Assembly: GCA_025558075.1 (NCBI GenBank)
Contig: JAHLKF010000012.1
Location: 1 to 64,000, forward strand
Direction of reading: 5' to 3'
DNA from: Gaertneriomyces semiglobifer
Taxonomy: Eukaryota > Chytridiomycota > Chytridiomycetes > Spizellomycetales > Spizellomycetaceae
DNA length: 64,000 nucleotides
A program made the translations under genes and the position numbers. Below the pieces are notes generated by a model that worked only from the letters and a program-made list of their open reading frames with translations, had not been told where the DNA came from and searched no databases. Each line of letters opens with the position of its first letter. Positions within the stretch are counted from its first letter, which is position 1. This document shows, piece by piece, positions 7,898 to 18,082 of the stretch.

Positions 7898-10800
7898 TTA
7901 ACCTTCCCGGCTCCCTATTTCCTGTACCAGGACCATCTCGTAGTATCTGCCTTTCAAAGTCATCAGTTCTACATGCGTGCCCTGCTCCACCACTTTTCCG
8001 CTCTCCATTACACAGATTTTGTCCGCATGTCGGACGCTGGCCAGACGGTGCGCAATAGCTATGGTGGTGCGATTACGTGCGGCCTGTAAGAAATAAATGA
8101 GCCTGCTGACCTGAAACATGTTAAGTATGCCATTAGCGGTGATATATACGATACCTCATTTAGGGCCTTTTGAACAAGCACCTCGCTTTCCGAGTCCAGT
8201 GCGGATGTAGCTTCATCTAAAAGTAATATCTGGGGAATAGGTGCGCGTTAGAAATGTATACCGAGAACATGTGCCGTATGTCGCACATGCATACCTCAGG
8301 ATTTCGAACCAGTGCCCTAGCAATTGCTATCCTCTGTTTCTGTCCACCGCTAAGTTCCCCGCCTCGAGCACCAACAAGCGTATCGTATCCGTCAGGAAGC
8401 TTCTGTACAAACTCCTCTACATTCGCCATCCGACACACTCGAACCAGATCTTCTTCAGAAACGTCTCTATCAGCACCGATGGTGATGTTGAACCGTATGC
8501 TGCCCTCGTACAGCATCGGCTCCTGATTCACCAACGACATGCGGGCACGGTGTGCATATAAATCAATGGTTGCGAGTGTTTGCCCATTGACTAATACGGC
8601 CCCGCTGTCAGGGGTGTAAAAGCGTTCAACGAGCGAGACAATGGTCGACTTCCCACAGCCGCTGTTGCCCACCAATGCAACAAACTCTCCCTGTCGTACT
8701 GTGAGGTTGAGCTCATCTAATACCAAGATCTCCGGCCGCGAAGGATATCTAAATGAAACGTTCCTAAATTCAATTTCGGGCCGGTCGTCACTCGCCTCCG
8801 CGGTAAACGCTGCAGATTGCTTTTGATCATCTTCGGCAATCTGATCATAAAAGTCACCGCGATCAAGTACTCGAAACACGTTCCCAGCAGCCACTTGAGC
8901 TTTGGTTAAATCCGGTGCCATGGAGAACATCTGCCCCGATGCCTGGGCGGTGAACAGAAGCGCGGGGAGTACGATGAAGAACTCCTTGGCTGTGTATTCT
9001 CCTTTCGCCAATGATCGTGAACCCCACCAGTATGCCAGCGCATAAAGGAAGTACGTGATGCTATACGCTAGAGCAAGGCAAAAGTTGCCAATCATAATTG
9101 ACCGCGTGCAGTCCTCGTATGGTATTGCTAAGCTCGCGCTGTAACGGGACTTGATCACAGGCTCGCAAGACAACGCTGCGACAGTACGAATGTTGCTAAC
9201 AGCCTCGCTGGCAAGTGCTGCGGACTCATTATATGCAGTCTCGTGTCGTTTCTGGTATCGTGATATCAGCAATGTGCGTTTACATGTAACGATTGCAGCT
9301 ACACACCTGAAAGTCTGCTATAACTTTGATTCGTCCCCAACCTGATACAAGCATGATGGGTACCGCACACAGAATGACTACAGCCAGTTTCCATGCAACC
9401 ACATGTGCCAGCGTGATCCCGATCATTAAACCAATGATGACTGTAAAACACGTGCCGATGATCACTCCGGTAACGCCGCTGAGATGTCCAGCATCAGCGT
9501 TCAACGTCGAAGTCAAAGTCGAGGTCGAGTTGCCCGGAAGGTCAAAAAAGGAAATGGGATGCTTCATATATGTCCTCAGGACTTTGCTTCGAACGCGCCA
9601 CAGAATTTTCCCCGAAACGAACCCAAACATGCTGCCGTTCACAAAGTATGCAGTAAACTGGGCGAGAGCGAGGATGAAAAAGAATAAACTGAATCGCTTT
9701 GCAGCATCCAAAGCGGCATCGGCCTCACTGGGATCTGTGATACTGAGCTTAGTAAGCATGTTAGAGAAGAGAATCGCCTCGATGGAAAATGCTGCACCGA
9801 TGCAAGCAGATGTTAGGAGCCCGAACGAGAAGAGAATCCACTCCTTTCCCACGATAAGCCCAGCAATCTTCTTAAATAACCCCCAAGTCGAGAATCGCAC
9901 ATTGTAGTCGGGCTGTGCTCCAGTTTTCTGCACCTCATCTGGCTCGATATCATCAGCGCAGCGTCCTGATTTCACCGCAACCCCTCTAGTGATGATCTGC
10001 ACATCGTCCGCATACTTTTCCGCCTCCAAAGTTGAGTCGCTAGCCTTTCTATTCCTCGCTTGGGCTGCATCATCTGTTTCAGAATGCGAGTCCAGGCACT
10101 GCGCTTGTGCAGCTTTGTAGTATTCGCCTTTTAAAGCCATCAGTTCTACGTGCGTTCCTTTCTCAATGATCGTACCATCGGCCATCACAATGATCAAGTC
10201 CGCATTACGAATGGTGCTCAGCCGATGAGCAATTGCAATGGTTGTTCGATTTTCGCTGGCACTATCCAGCGCTTTCTGCACGGTACGTTCGCTCTGAGGG
10301 TCAAGCGCAGACGTAGCTTCGTCCAACACCAGAATCCCACGGCCACCGCCAGCAATAGCTCTCGCAATCGCAATTCTCTGCTTTTGACCTCCACTGAGTC
10401 CGATACCGCCTTCACCGATGCGGGTTTCGTATGCATTTGGCAATGCCATGATGAAATCATGAGCATGGGCTGTTTGGGCTGCTTGTTTGCATTGCTCGAA
10501 TATCTCTGCTCTGCGCTGTTGAGGCATACTAGCAAAAGACTCTGGTGACGCGGCCAAGGATGGTAGTCCTAAAGCAATGTTCTCCATGATAGTACCCACA
10601 AAAAGCACCGGCTGTTGTTGTACCAGTGCAAGTTGACTTCTGAGGTAATGGGTATTTAAATCCGCTATGGAATGGGAGTCCAGAATAATTGACCCCGACG
10701 TCGCGTCGTGGAAGCGAGTCAAAAGACTGACAAGGGTACTTTTCCCAGACCCACTCGGTCCCACAATGCCCACCTTCATTCCTGGCTCAATGGCGAAGCT

Positions 10801-12290
10801 GACGCCCTTCAATACCTCAACGTCTCTGCCAGGATAAGCAAAGCGGACGTCCTTGAATTCCAACCGTCCTTTGCATTCAGCGGGTAGGTACCCAGCCAGC
10901 GAAAGCGGATCAATGGCAGACTCGCGGTCAATGGTGTCTAAGAGAGTCTTGCCCGATGAAGAAGCATTGGCAAATGTCTGCAAAAAGGGTGCAAACTGTC
11001 CGATCACAAAAGAGCTGTCGATCATCAAGAAAATCACGGTGAAGATGCTTCCGGCGCCGCCGCTTCCAGCTTCCACTATCATTTTGCCTCCGACATAGTA
11101 AGCCATAGCGTTCGCAGAATATGCGATAAAAAACACTCCGCCAATCATGAATGCACCAGCTAAACTCTTCCACACCCCATCCTTTTCCGCGATGGTGAGC
11201 CACTTTTCGTACAATGACGCAACGCGTTCTTGGGAGTTAAAGGCTTGAACGACTTTGATGTTGCTCAAGACCCCATCCGCTAGGGAGGACGCCTTGGAAT
11301 ACGACTCGTTCATGCGTATCGTGTACTTGCCGGTAACTGTCGAGCCGATTAACATGATCAACACGAATGCAGGAAGAATAGTGATCATGATCCCGGCCAG
11401 TTTGGGGGATTTTGTGAAAGCGACCGCGAATGCAATGATAAAATATGCCAGCGATTGGATGAAGATGCCGACCTTCTCCGAGGTGCCAACATGAATGCTT
11501 TGGATAGAGGTCGTCAAAGTATTTGAAATCTGGCGCAAAGAAAGGCAACAGTAAGCGCCCCCTGCCGATGCCCTGCAAGCACACTTTGCTTCGGAACACA
11601 TACCTCGCCAGCACCCGTTTGATCAACCCACCCAACTTCCATACGCAACACTTTACCCACATACTCTTCACGCAGTCGCTTCGTCACGCGTTCGCCTATC
11701 ATACTCCAAGACGCCGTGTATATGTACGTCAAAATAAAGTATCCAATGGCAACGAAAAGTAGTTTCAGCACTTTAGCATCCACGTTATCCTTGAAGGTAT
11801 CCAAGTCGTCGGGGGTCAACGAATTGTAACGCTCCGTCGATGACAGCTTTAACGAGAACTCATTGACGAGATCCCCAAACAGGATACCGATGAGTGGAAG
11901 CGGAGCACCTGCACCCAACGCGCACACTATTCCGGCAGCGACCAACAGCAAGTCCTGTTTTGTGGAATACCGGAAAAGGCGTACATACTCGGATACCAGG
12001 CTAGGCGATGTTTCTTTGGGTGCCTCTTTCGCTGTGCCGGTATGATGGTTGTCCAGAGCGGCGTCGGTAATGGGAGCAACGATGCCTGGAGAGTCGATGG
12101 CAACTCGAAGGTCTGCAGAGAGCACTGGTTGTTGAAGAGCTGTTGTAACTTGAGATGCAGTGGCCGTAGATCCTGTGCTAGCATCGGTAATAGGAGATTG
12201 GATGGACTCTGTGGCATCGGTCAACGGCATATTTGCTGGGTTCTGTTGCGATCCATCTGCGACCGTGTTCTTGGGTTGATCGTTGCTCAT
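7898..12290 (-). CDS. ABCB-type (P-glycoprotein/MDR) full ABC transporter
   Basis: Five exons: 11604-12290, 9307-11529, 8295-9251, 8155-8229 and 7898-8083. They sum to 4128 nt and 1375 aa, in frame throughout. Residues 1-100 are a Ser/Thr/Pro-rich cytosolic extension. Two TMD-NBD halves follow. NBD1 has Walker [10 protein letters not shown], signature LSGGQKQR and Walker [16 protein letters not shown]2 has [17 protein letters not shown] (twin signature intact) and [11 protein letters not shown], completed across the 65-nt intron 8230-8294. Both ATPase sites look competent. The family exports hydrophobic compounds or peptides at the plasma membrane or vacuole. The next recognisable upstream enzyme gene is the siderophore enzyme, so siderophore efflux is one possible role; the substrate cannot be read from sequence. 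Confidence 0.93.
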
Positions 12291-12941
12291 TTCGGAGTAC
12301 CTATTTCAGAATCGGAATACGAAAGACCGTCGTGAGCACGTCGGCGAGCTGAGGATGGCCTTTATATGCTACTTCAGAATGCACTTTCCATCCAGATCGC
12401 CAGATGAGGTATATATGTAGGTGTTAAAATGGACGAATGCACGCGGCGGTTCCTTGCGATGAGGACTCTAAGAATCACTGGGCGGAAGCGGGTATGACTG
12501 TTGCTACTGGATATAGAGCATCCTGTTGCCGCTTAGGAACCCGTTGAATGAAGAAACCAAGGTTCTGATGATCTAGAAACCAATGAAAACCTAATAGCGG
12601 ATCAACCCTGTCAAAAAAACAATCGCCAGGAAGAGCGTGCCGTACTACGGCAGAGTCTGTTTACAAGTGCGGAGGAGATCCACAGGGCGTTCCGCAATGC
12701 TCACTGACGGCCGGACAAGCCCTGCATGTGCACAAGTCGAATTCAAATTTCAACGCCCCGCATACACACATAGCCTGATGAGCTTCTCCATCGACGACGT
12801 ACGACGTGCTGATTGATCGCTCCACTCCGAGAGCGATTCACCTCCCATCATCATTCCAGAAAACCACCAAAAAAAAACCAACCAAAACCAGACTTCAAAA
12901 GGCGTCGGTCGGAACAAGCTCAAAATTTTTCACCTGCCGGA
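12291..12941. other. Intergenic interval upstream of ABCB
   Basis: This contains the promoter side of the ABCB gene (minus) and the 5' side of the putative microprotein gene (plus). A run of A and CCAAA-type repeats lies at about 12867-12895, just before the microprotein start. No RNA gene, no repeat family and no longer ORF is apparent. Confidence 0.5.
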
Positions 12942-13263
12942 ATGGCTCAACTTGCTGAGGTAAGCGCGTTCCGCTAACGCGTTGTTAGTGCCAAATTTTG
13001 AGCAGAACCTCGGCCTTCCTATTTCATAATTCACCCTAGGCGAAGGCCAGGTTGGACGTCATAGATTTCCATCCTGAAAATGGTGCTGCGAGTATGTTCT
13101 TAACAATCTATGCGATGCGATGCGAACGTTGAAGGGTCAATGGTACTATTGTATATTTACTTATATCCCAAAAGTGCACAGAAATTATCCAGAAGAAAAG
13201 AAACCTTCCATTAACCAAATGGTATTCTCAAGTGTGTCCAGTCTCATCCGTGTCTTAGAATAG
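12942..13263 (+). CDS. Putative 52-aa microprotein, three exons
   Basis: Exons 12942-12959, 13040-13091 and 13175-13263 are joined at GTAAGC...CCTAG and GTATGT...AAAAG. They give 159 nt, exactly 53 codons including TAG. The protein begins MAQLAEAKARLDVIDFH, has an acidic-basic middle and ends in a helical, hydrophobic stretch (MVFSSVSSLIRVLE). The TAG lies only 6 bases from the stop of the convergent siderophore gene. I do not recognise a family. Support is the perfect frame closure across two good splice pairs; against it are the small size and lack of any homologue I can name. Confidence 0.45.
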
Positions 13264-13269
13264 CCCGAT

Positions 13270-15390
13270 CTATTTGCCAATGGCACTTTTATGCGATCTC
13301 TCGCAAACCATCAAAGTAGCCATCTTGTGCGGCAACTTCAACTCCCCCCAACTGCGGAACCCATGTTCCAGCAGATAGCTGATCATCTTTGCATTATCTT
13401 CTCTGGGCTCACACACTATCCGCGACGTCCCCTTATGGTCCTTGAAGCAAAATTCAATCAAGGCAGGTAGCCACGCCTTCACACGATGCGGACCGCGGTG
13501 TTCTTCGGATCCTACAAGCATGTGAAGGCCCCGATCTGTCGGCGTCGATGCGTAGAATTTGCCGACCAAGTCCCAGCGCGCCCAGTAGATCTCAAAGTAT
13601 CCAAACGGCACATTGTCAAAGTAACCAATTACTGGCAGCGAGTGCGGGGATGCCAGTATCTTTTGAAGGTAGGCGGTATGGTGGGATATCGGCCCATTTT
13701 CGTTCCAGTACTCGGCGACACGGGGGTTGTTATGCCACTGGTGCACGATGTCGACGTCGTCAAGGGTTGCAACTCGGAATTGGAGGGTTTCGGTAAGGTG
13801 CGGAATGAACTTGTTATACAGCAGCGTGCCCGGACCAGGCTTGGACGGTGGAACGTGGGGTGCGTCGAGTGGAGACAGCAGACTAACGGCGCTGTCGTTG
13901 CGGGGGACTTCGGGTTTAAAAAAGATAGGGGAGGCAGGCGGCGTGTCCGCGCTGCAGGTGGCGCCCACGGGCGTTGTTGTGCGTTGTTGTTCAGATTTAA
14001 GATCGAACGCGAGAGAGTCGGCGACTTCGGCGCCGCGTACAGCCAACACCGACAGCAGTGTGTCGCTTAGTCCGTGTGTTTGTTCGCAGCATCCTTGCAG
14101 GTAGATTTTCGCCTTGACGTGCGGCTTGGTTACAATTCGGTATTCACGGTCGACGATCGGCTGACTTGTCGTTGCATCTTTTGCGATACATGTGTCAAGG
14201 TTCTGAAGAAGATCGAGGTGCGTCTGGCGCTGATATCCCGTGGCAACAATGACGGCGTCAAAGGACTCTTCGTACTGCATCAGGCGATTATTGCAGACTG
14301 GCTCCACCAACTCTCCACAACATGCAACGTCATATTGCTTCTCAAATTTGATGGTGACCTTGTCTCCGGTGGCGGTCATCTCTAGGACCTTGTTGCCAGG
14401 TCTAAGCAGGTGCTTGGGTTTGCCTTCGTTCCCGGGCAGCTTTTGTTTGTACATCATATTGTAGAGCTCCTCGATCAACGAGATGTTCACCACTGAGTAG
14501 TTGGTAGCCTTGTTCCTAGCCAAAGTCTGTTGACGTTCCTCGGGAGTGCGACGGAAGAAGCCGTCCCGCGCGTCGGGGTCAAAGATTTCGTTGACAAAGG
14601 ACGAGTCGTCCGACGGACGCAACGCTGAATCGCGAAAGATCAGGTTCACTTGTGCATTAGGGTATTTTTGCGCGAGATCATAAAAGACTTCAGCGGCACT
14701 CTGTCCAGAGCCAATGACAGCCAACCTGTACGAGGCCTCCATGTCAGGAAGCATGACCGGGTGGCGGTAAATGTATTGGGACGAGTGAGCGACTCGCGGA
14801 TGGTTGACGAGTTCTTTGGCAAAGCTTGGGTACATGGGCTGACCGCCGATAGCGACAATGACCTTCTTGGCCACTCGCACCGAGGTCTCTTTTGTGGCGT
14901 CGTTCACCGAAGTGACCTTGATCTTTTCCACTGTGCCGTCTTCGAGCTCGACCGGTTCCAACCCTACGACTGTCTCTCCGTAATGGCAAAACTTGTCAAA
15001 GTGTTTTCCGCACCATTGGAGGTAGTCGTTAAACTCGACGCGGAAAGGGTAGAAGGAACCAAGGTTAAGGAACTGAAGGAGGCGGTTGTTGGTGTGGAGA
15101 TAGTTGAGAAAGGTAAATGGACTTGTGGGATCCCGCATGGTAGCGAGATCCTTCATGAAGGAAATTTGCATCCGTGTGTTATCGAGCAGCATCCCTCCAT
15201 GCCATAGAAAGGCAGGTTGTTTCTCGATAAAGCCTATTTGGATGGGGTTCTGTGCTTCAGAGTGGAGGTCAATGAGCCCTTTGTCGGCCATGGCGATGGC
15301 TATGGAAAGACTAGCAGGGCCGAAGCCCACTCCCAGGATATCATATTCTTCATGCGTTGCCGTTGTCGTTGCTGACATGGTGCATGTCAT
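13270..15390 (-). CDS. Fused L-ornithine N5-monooxygenase / N5-hydroxyornithine acyltransferase
   Basis: One intronless ORF; the first ATG is at 15390 (706 aa), and upstream in-frame codons lack ATG. Residues about 15-455 are a SidA/PvdA/IucD-type flavin monooxygenase: FAD motif GVGFGPASL, substrate-channel segment ISFMKDLATMRDPTSPFTFL, NADPH motif VIGSGQSAAE, and ATGYQR near the end. A Ser/Pro-rich linker of about 75 residues follows. Residues about 530-706 are a GNAT acyltransferase of the IucB/SidF/RhbD type (HQWHNNPRVAEYW, GLHMLVGSEEHRGP, RIVCEPREDN). Together they would hydroxylate ornithine at N5 and acylate the product, giving the hydroxamate unit of a siderophore. The acyl donor (acetyl-CoA or other) is not evident. 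In most organisms these are separate genes. No siderophore synthetase lies in the window. Confidence 0.93.
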   Translation of the reverse strand: MTCTMSATTTATHEEYDILGVGFGPASLSIAIAMADKGLIDLHSEAQNPIQIGFIEKQPAFLWHGGMLLDNTRMQISFMKDLATMRDPTSPFTFLNYLHTNNRLLQFLNLGSFYPFRVEFNDYLQWCGKHFDKFCHYGETVVGLEPVELEDGTVEKIKVTSVNDATKETSVRVAKKVIVAIGGQPMYPSFAKELVNHPRVAHSSQYIYRHPVMLPDMEASYRLAVIGSGQSAAEVFYDLAQKYPNAQVNLIFRDSALRPSDDSSFVNEIFDPDARDGFFRRTPEERQQTLARNKATNYSVVNISLIEELYNMMYKQKLPGNEGKPKHLLRPGNKVLEMTATGDKVTIKFEKQYDVACCGELVEPVCNNRLMQYEESFDAVIVATGYQRQTHLDLLQNLDTCIAKDATTSQPIVDREYRIVTKPHVKAKIYLQGCCEQTHGLSDTLLSVLAVRGAEVADSLAFDLKSEQQRTTTPVGATCSADTPPASPIFFKPEVPRNDSAVSLLSPLDAPHVPPSKPGPGTLLYNKFIPHLTETLQFRVATLDDVDIVHQWHNNPRVAEYWNENGPISHHTAYLQKILASPHSLPVIGYFDNVPFGYFEIYWARWDLVGKFYASTPTDRGLHMLVGSEEHRGPHRVKAWLPALIEFCFKDHKGTSRIVCEPREDNAKMISYLLEHGFRSWGELKLPHKMATLMVCERSHKSAIGK

Positions 15391-16279
15391 TGTGGGTTGA
15401 TTGGATTGCAACAAAGCAGCGGAGAGAACGAGCGATAGAGTGTATGTGTGCGTTTGTGTGGGTATGTATCCGTGCTATATCTAATTCCTACTCGCTGGGT
15501 TCGGATCTACCAATGAAGAAACCCACACTCGGTCGTTGTGGAGAGTTCTCAAACCAGGGGGAGAAATCCCAGTGTGCAGCGAGTTTTATACAAGGCGACG
15601 CAGGTCAGGGCGCACTCGGAATGGGGCGGTTAGTGTCCGAGGGCGGGAAGAACTATGGAAGGGAGTGAAAGGAATGCATTGCGAGTGTACTTGTGGAAAA
15701 CACCGGCGAGGCCTAAGGTTTTCTTTCCTTTGTATTGTTCCCTGAATCCTACTGGTGGATCTGGAAGGGGGATACCGTGAGATCATGAATGCAGGATTCA
15801 TCATCAACAAGATCTTGCATGCAAGCATCATGACGCAGGTTCAGGAACGTATATACGTAGATCACGGACCAGCTCTCCAGATCCAGATCCATTCCAGTGG
15901 CGTTCAAATTCACTCTTCCGCCCGGCAAGTTGTCCACACACTTTCCGATTGGATTCGAAGTTGCGCATGGCGTTGGCCGATGCAAAGATTTCTTCGTGAG
16001 CGCCCAATGTACAACTCTGGGATACCCAAATTCTTGCGCATAACGAGTAAAGCGCTCCGATTGGCTGTATTACGTAAACATTAGTTCCGGGGAACTGGTC
16101 CAAAGTTAAATTAATTCGTCGCTTGCCTTTACTCCATATGACATCAAGTTCTCCTTCGCGGGAAATACATGCTGAGAATGCTAGTAGCTACCTGTTGATT
16201 TACTTTTATCCCGTGGCAGAAGGCATGTGACTCTATCGACAAAAGATCCAACCAACAACGATTGTGAAACACACACTTA
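15391..16279. other. Intergenic interval, promoter side of the siderophore gene
   Basis: No credible gene. It should contain the promoter of the minus-strand siderophore gene. Fungal siderophore genes are often repressed by GATA factors binding ATCWGATAA; I see a core GATA near 15432 but no full consensus. Several short ORFs on both strands over 15749-16103 show no family features. Confidence 0.5.
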
Positions 16280-18082
16280 TTATGGTGGGAACTGTCCAAT
16301 CTCATCCAGCTCGGTCGTGCGCTCTAGAGCCCGCGCTCCTTTAACTTGCAGCCTCCAGCGGCCCTTCACTTCCTGGTACACTTGCATGCGCTCCACATCG
16401 TGTACACTGCGCAGGTCGTTATGCCAACTGGACGATACGTGAGCGAAAGCGCCATAACCATGCAACAGAAGGTCGTCATTGTCCATGTCAGTTGCTATAG
16501 CTGCTGTCGGCAGAAGCGAGTGATTCGCCTTGCAAGATTTGGAAATCGTCGGGGCGGAGAGGGGGCGCCTGGGTAATGTGGCGGAAGGCAAAGAAGGCGT
16601 GGACTGAAATGAAGGTTCCGTACTACTTTTGCTACGGTCGGAGAGATTGAAGAGGCGTGGGGATAGGGGAGTACCAGTACTAGCACGGCTCATCCTAGTA
16701 GTGGTGCGATCTGGATCGGGTGGTGAGAATACGTCATTTTCTCCAAGGTCGCCTCGGTGTGGAATCAGACGAGAGGGTTCAAAAATTTGGAAGGCGAGTC
16801 TAGGGAGCCGTGGGCGTGCGATGCTGTTGATGTCTGATGTACTGGGCGATGTGGGAGATAGGTGTTCAGGGTGCAGAGGTCGCAATTCGTCAATAACGTT
16901 GGCATCGGAGGGCTCAAGCAGATGGATATGCCATGGATTGTCACTCTCTACAGGTGGATCTCTTGTTACTCGTGAAGGGTCAATTTGCTCAACGTCCTCC
17001 TCGATATTGAAATCCAACCCTTTGTCATCATCCATCGCTGGCGTTGAATCTTGAGCAAGCTCCATACTCAGGCTCCTTTCGCCTGAGGCCGCTTCGCTCA
17101 ACGTTACATTGTTGAAGGGGGCTGGAGTGCAGAAGAACGCCGCAATGGAATCGTCGCTGAGTTGTTGAGAGTCATGGTTTCGCAGTTGCTCAAAAAAACC
17201 TGACGACACCCGAGCGTCTGACGATGGGCGGGATCGCGAGGGTGGAAGGTCTATGGCTCCGAGGTCCCAGATGTTTGAGAGTGACGGATGTCGCCGGGAT
17301 CTGGTGGGAGTATCTGGTACAAACGACGAAGACGAAGTGGAAGAAGTCTGAGAGGATGATTCAGGACGCTGTTGCTGATAACTTGCAGGTTGCGAATGTT
17401 GACGACGGGATGGGGTGGTAGCAGCGACCGCAGCAGCGGCATCGATTTTGGCGATGTAAAGACCATCGGTAGGAGATGGTGCAAAGGGGTTATGTGGTGA
17501 GTGCTGTACGAATGATTTTCTCACGCTGGCGGTCGGCGGCGGCGGTGGTGGTTGGTCATTGTGTTGCTGTTTTCTCTTGCTCTTTACCGGCGTTACCACG
17601 GGCCCATTCGCCGTAGCGGTCATGGTAGGGATGGAGGAGGAGGGGTTTCTGGACGCCTTCAGCTGCACTTGTTGATGAGTGTTCACCGATTTTGACGCTA
17701 GGGGCACGCGGTGCATTTTGTCCTTCTTGGAAGGAATAAGTTTGGAAGACGGTGGGATTTGCCTTGTTGAAACGGAGGGTGCGACGGTTTTTGATGGGAC
17801 ATTTTCTCGCTCCTTATTAGTTAGATCTTTCGACGTCGAACTGGATGCCTCTTGCGCAGACCGTTGTTGCTGTTCTTGTTGTTGTAGCCGTCGCCGCCGC
17901 ATTAGCTTATGGTTTTTGTACGTGGCCCTGACATGGGTGTGGCGAGTAGTACGGTTTGCATCAGGAAAAGCAAAAGGTGATGGGAAAGGCGACAGCTCTT
18001 GGCCCTGTTCCTGGTCATGGTCCTTTGGTTGTTGCCGGTGTTGTTGATGAGGTTTTTGTGACATTCTCTCCACACCTTGCAT
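16280..18082 (-). CDS. Low-complexity Ser/Pro/Gln-rich protein, unknown (600 aa)
   Basis: A single uninterrupted ORF from ATG 18082. The first 260 or so residues are rich in Gln, His, Arg, Ser and Pro, with basic clusters near residues 60-75 that could act as nuclear signals. The middle contains many Ser-Pro/Thr-Pro pairs, likely phosphorylation sites. Only the last 90 or so residues look folded, with a short acidic stretch (DMDNDD) followed by an amphipathic segment rich in Trp, Arg and Lys. No domain I can name is present. The length of open frame in a region with balanced composition argues that it is real. A regulatory or scaffold role would be a guess. Confidence 0.6.
   Translation of the reverse strand: MQGVERMSQKPHQQHRQQPKDHDQEQGQELSPFPSPFAFPDANRTTRHTHVRATYKNHKLMRRRRLQQQEQQQRSAQEASSSTSKDLTNKERENVPSKTVAPSVSTRQIPPSSKLIPSKKDKMHRVPLASKSVNTHQQVQLKASRNPSSSIPTMTATANGPVVTPVKSKRKQQHNDQPPPPPPTASVRKSFVQHSPHNPFAPSPTDGLYIAKIDAAAAVAATTPSRRQHSQPASYQQQRPESSSQTSSTSSSSFVPDTPTRSRRHPSLSNIWDLGAIDLPPSRSRPSSDARVSSGFFEQLRNHDSQQLSDDSIAAFFCTPAPFNNVTLSEAASGERSLSMELAQDSTPAMDDDKGLDFNIEEDVEQIDPSRVTRDPPVESDNPWHIHLLEPSDANVIDELRPLHPEHLSPTSPSTSDINSIARPRLPRLAFQIFEPSRLIPHRGDLGENDVFSPPDPDRTTTRMSRASTGTPLSPRLFNLSDRSKSSTEPSFQSTPSLPSATLPRRPLSAPTISKSCKANHSLLPTAAIATDMDNDDLLLHGYGAFAHVSSSWHNDLRSVHDVERMQVYQEVKGRWRLQVKGARALERTTELDEIGQFPP

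Noticed and set aside
7596..7901. Plus-strand ORF of 101 codons next to the ABCB stop
   Set aside because: It overlaps the 3' end of the ABCB gene by 4 bases and shows no domain, splice or composition support.
12930..13020. tRNA-like look of the stretch around GGAATGGCTCAACTTGCTGAGG
   Set aside because: No acceptor stem, anticodon arm or T-loop consensus can be paired. The stretch is better explained by exon 1 and intron 1 of the microprotein gene.
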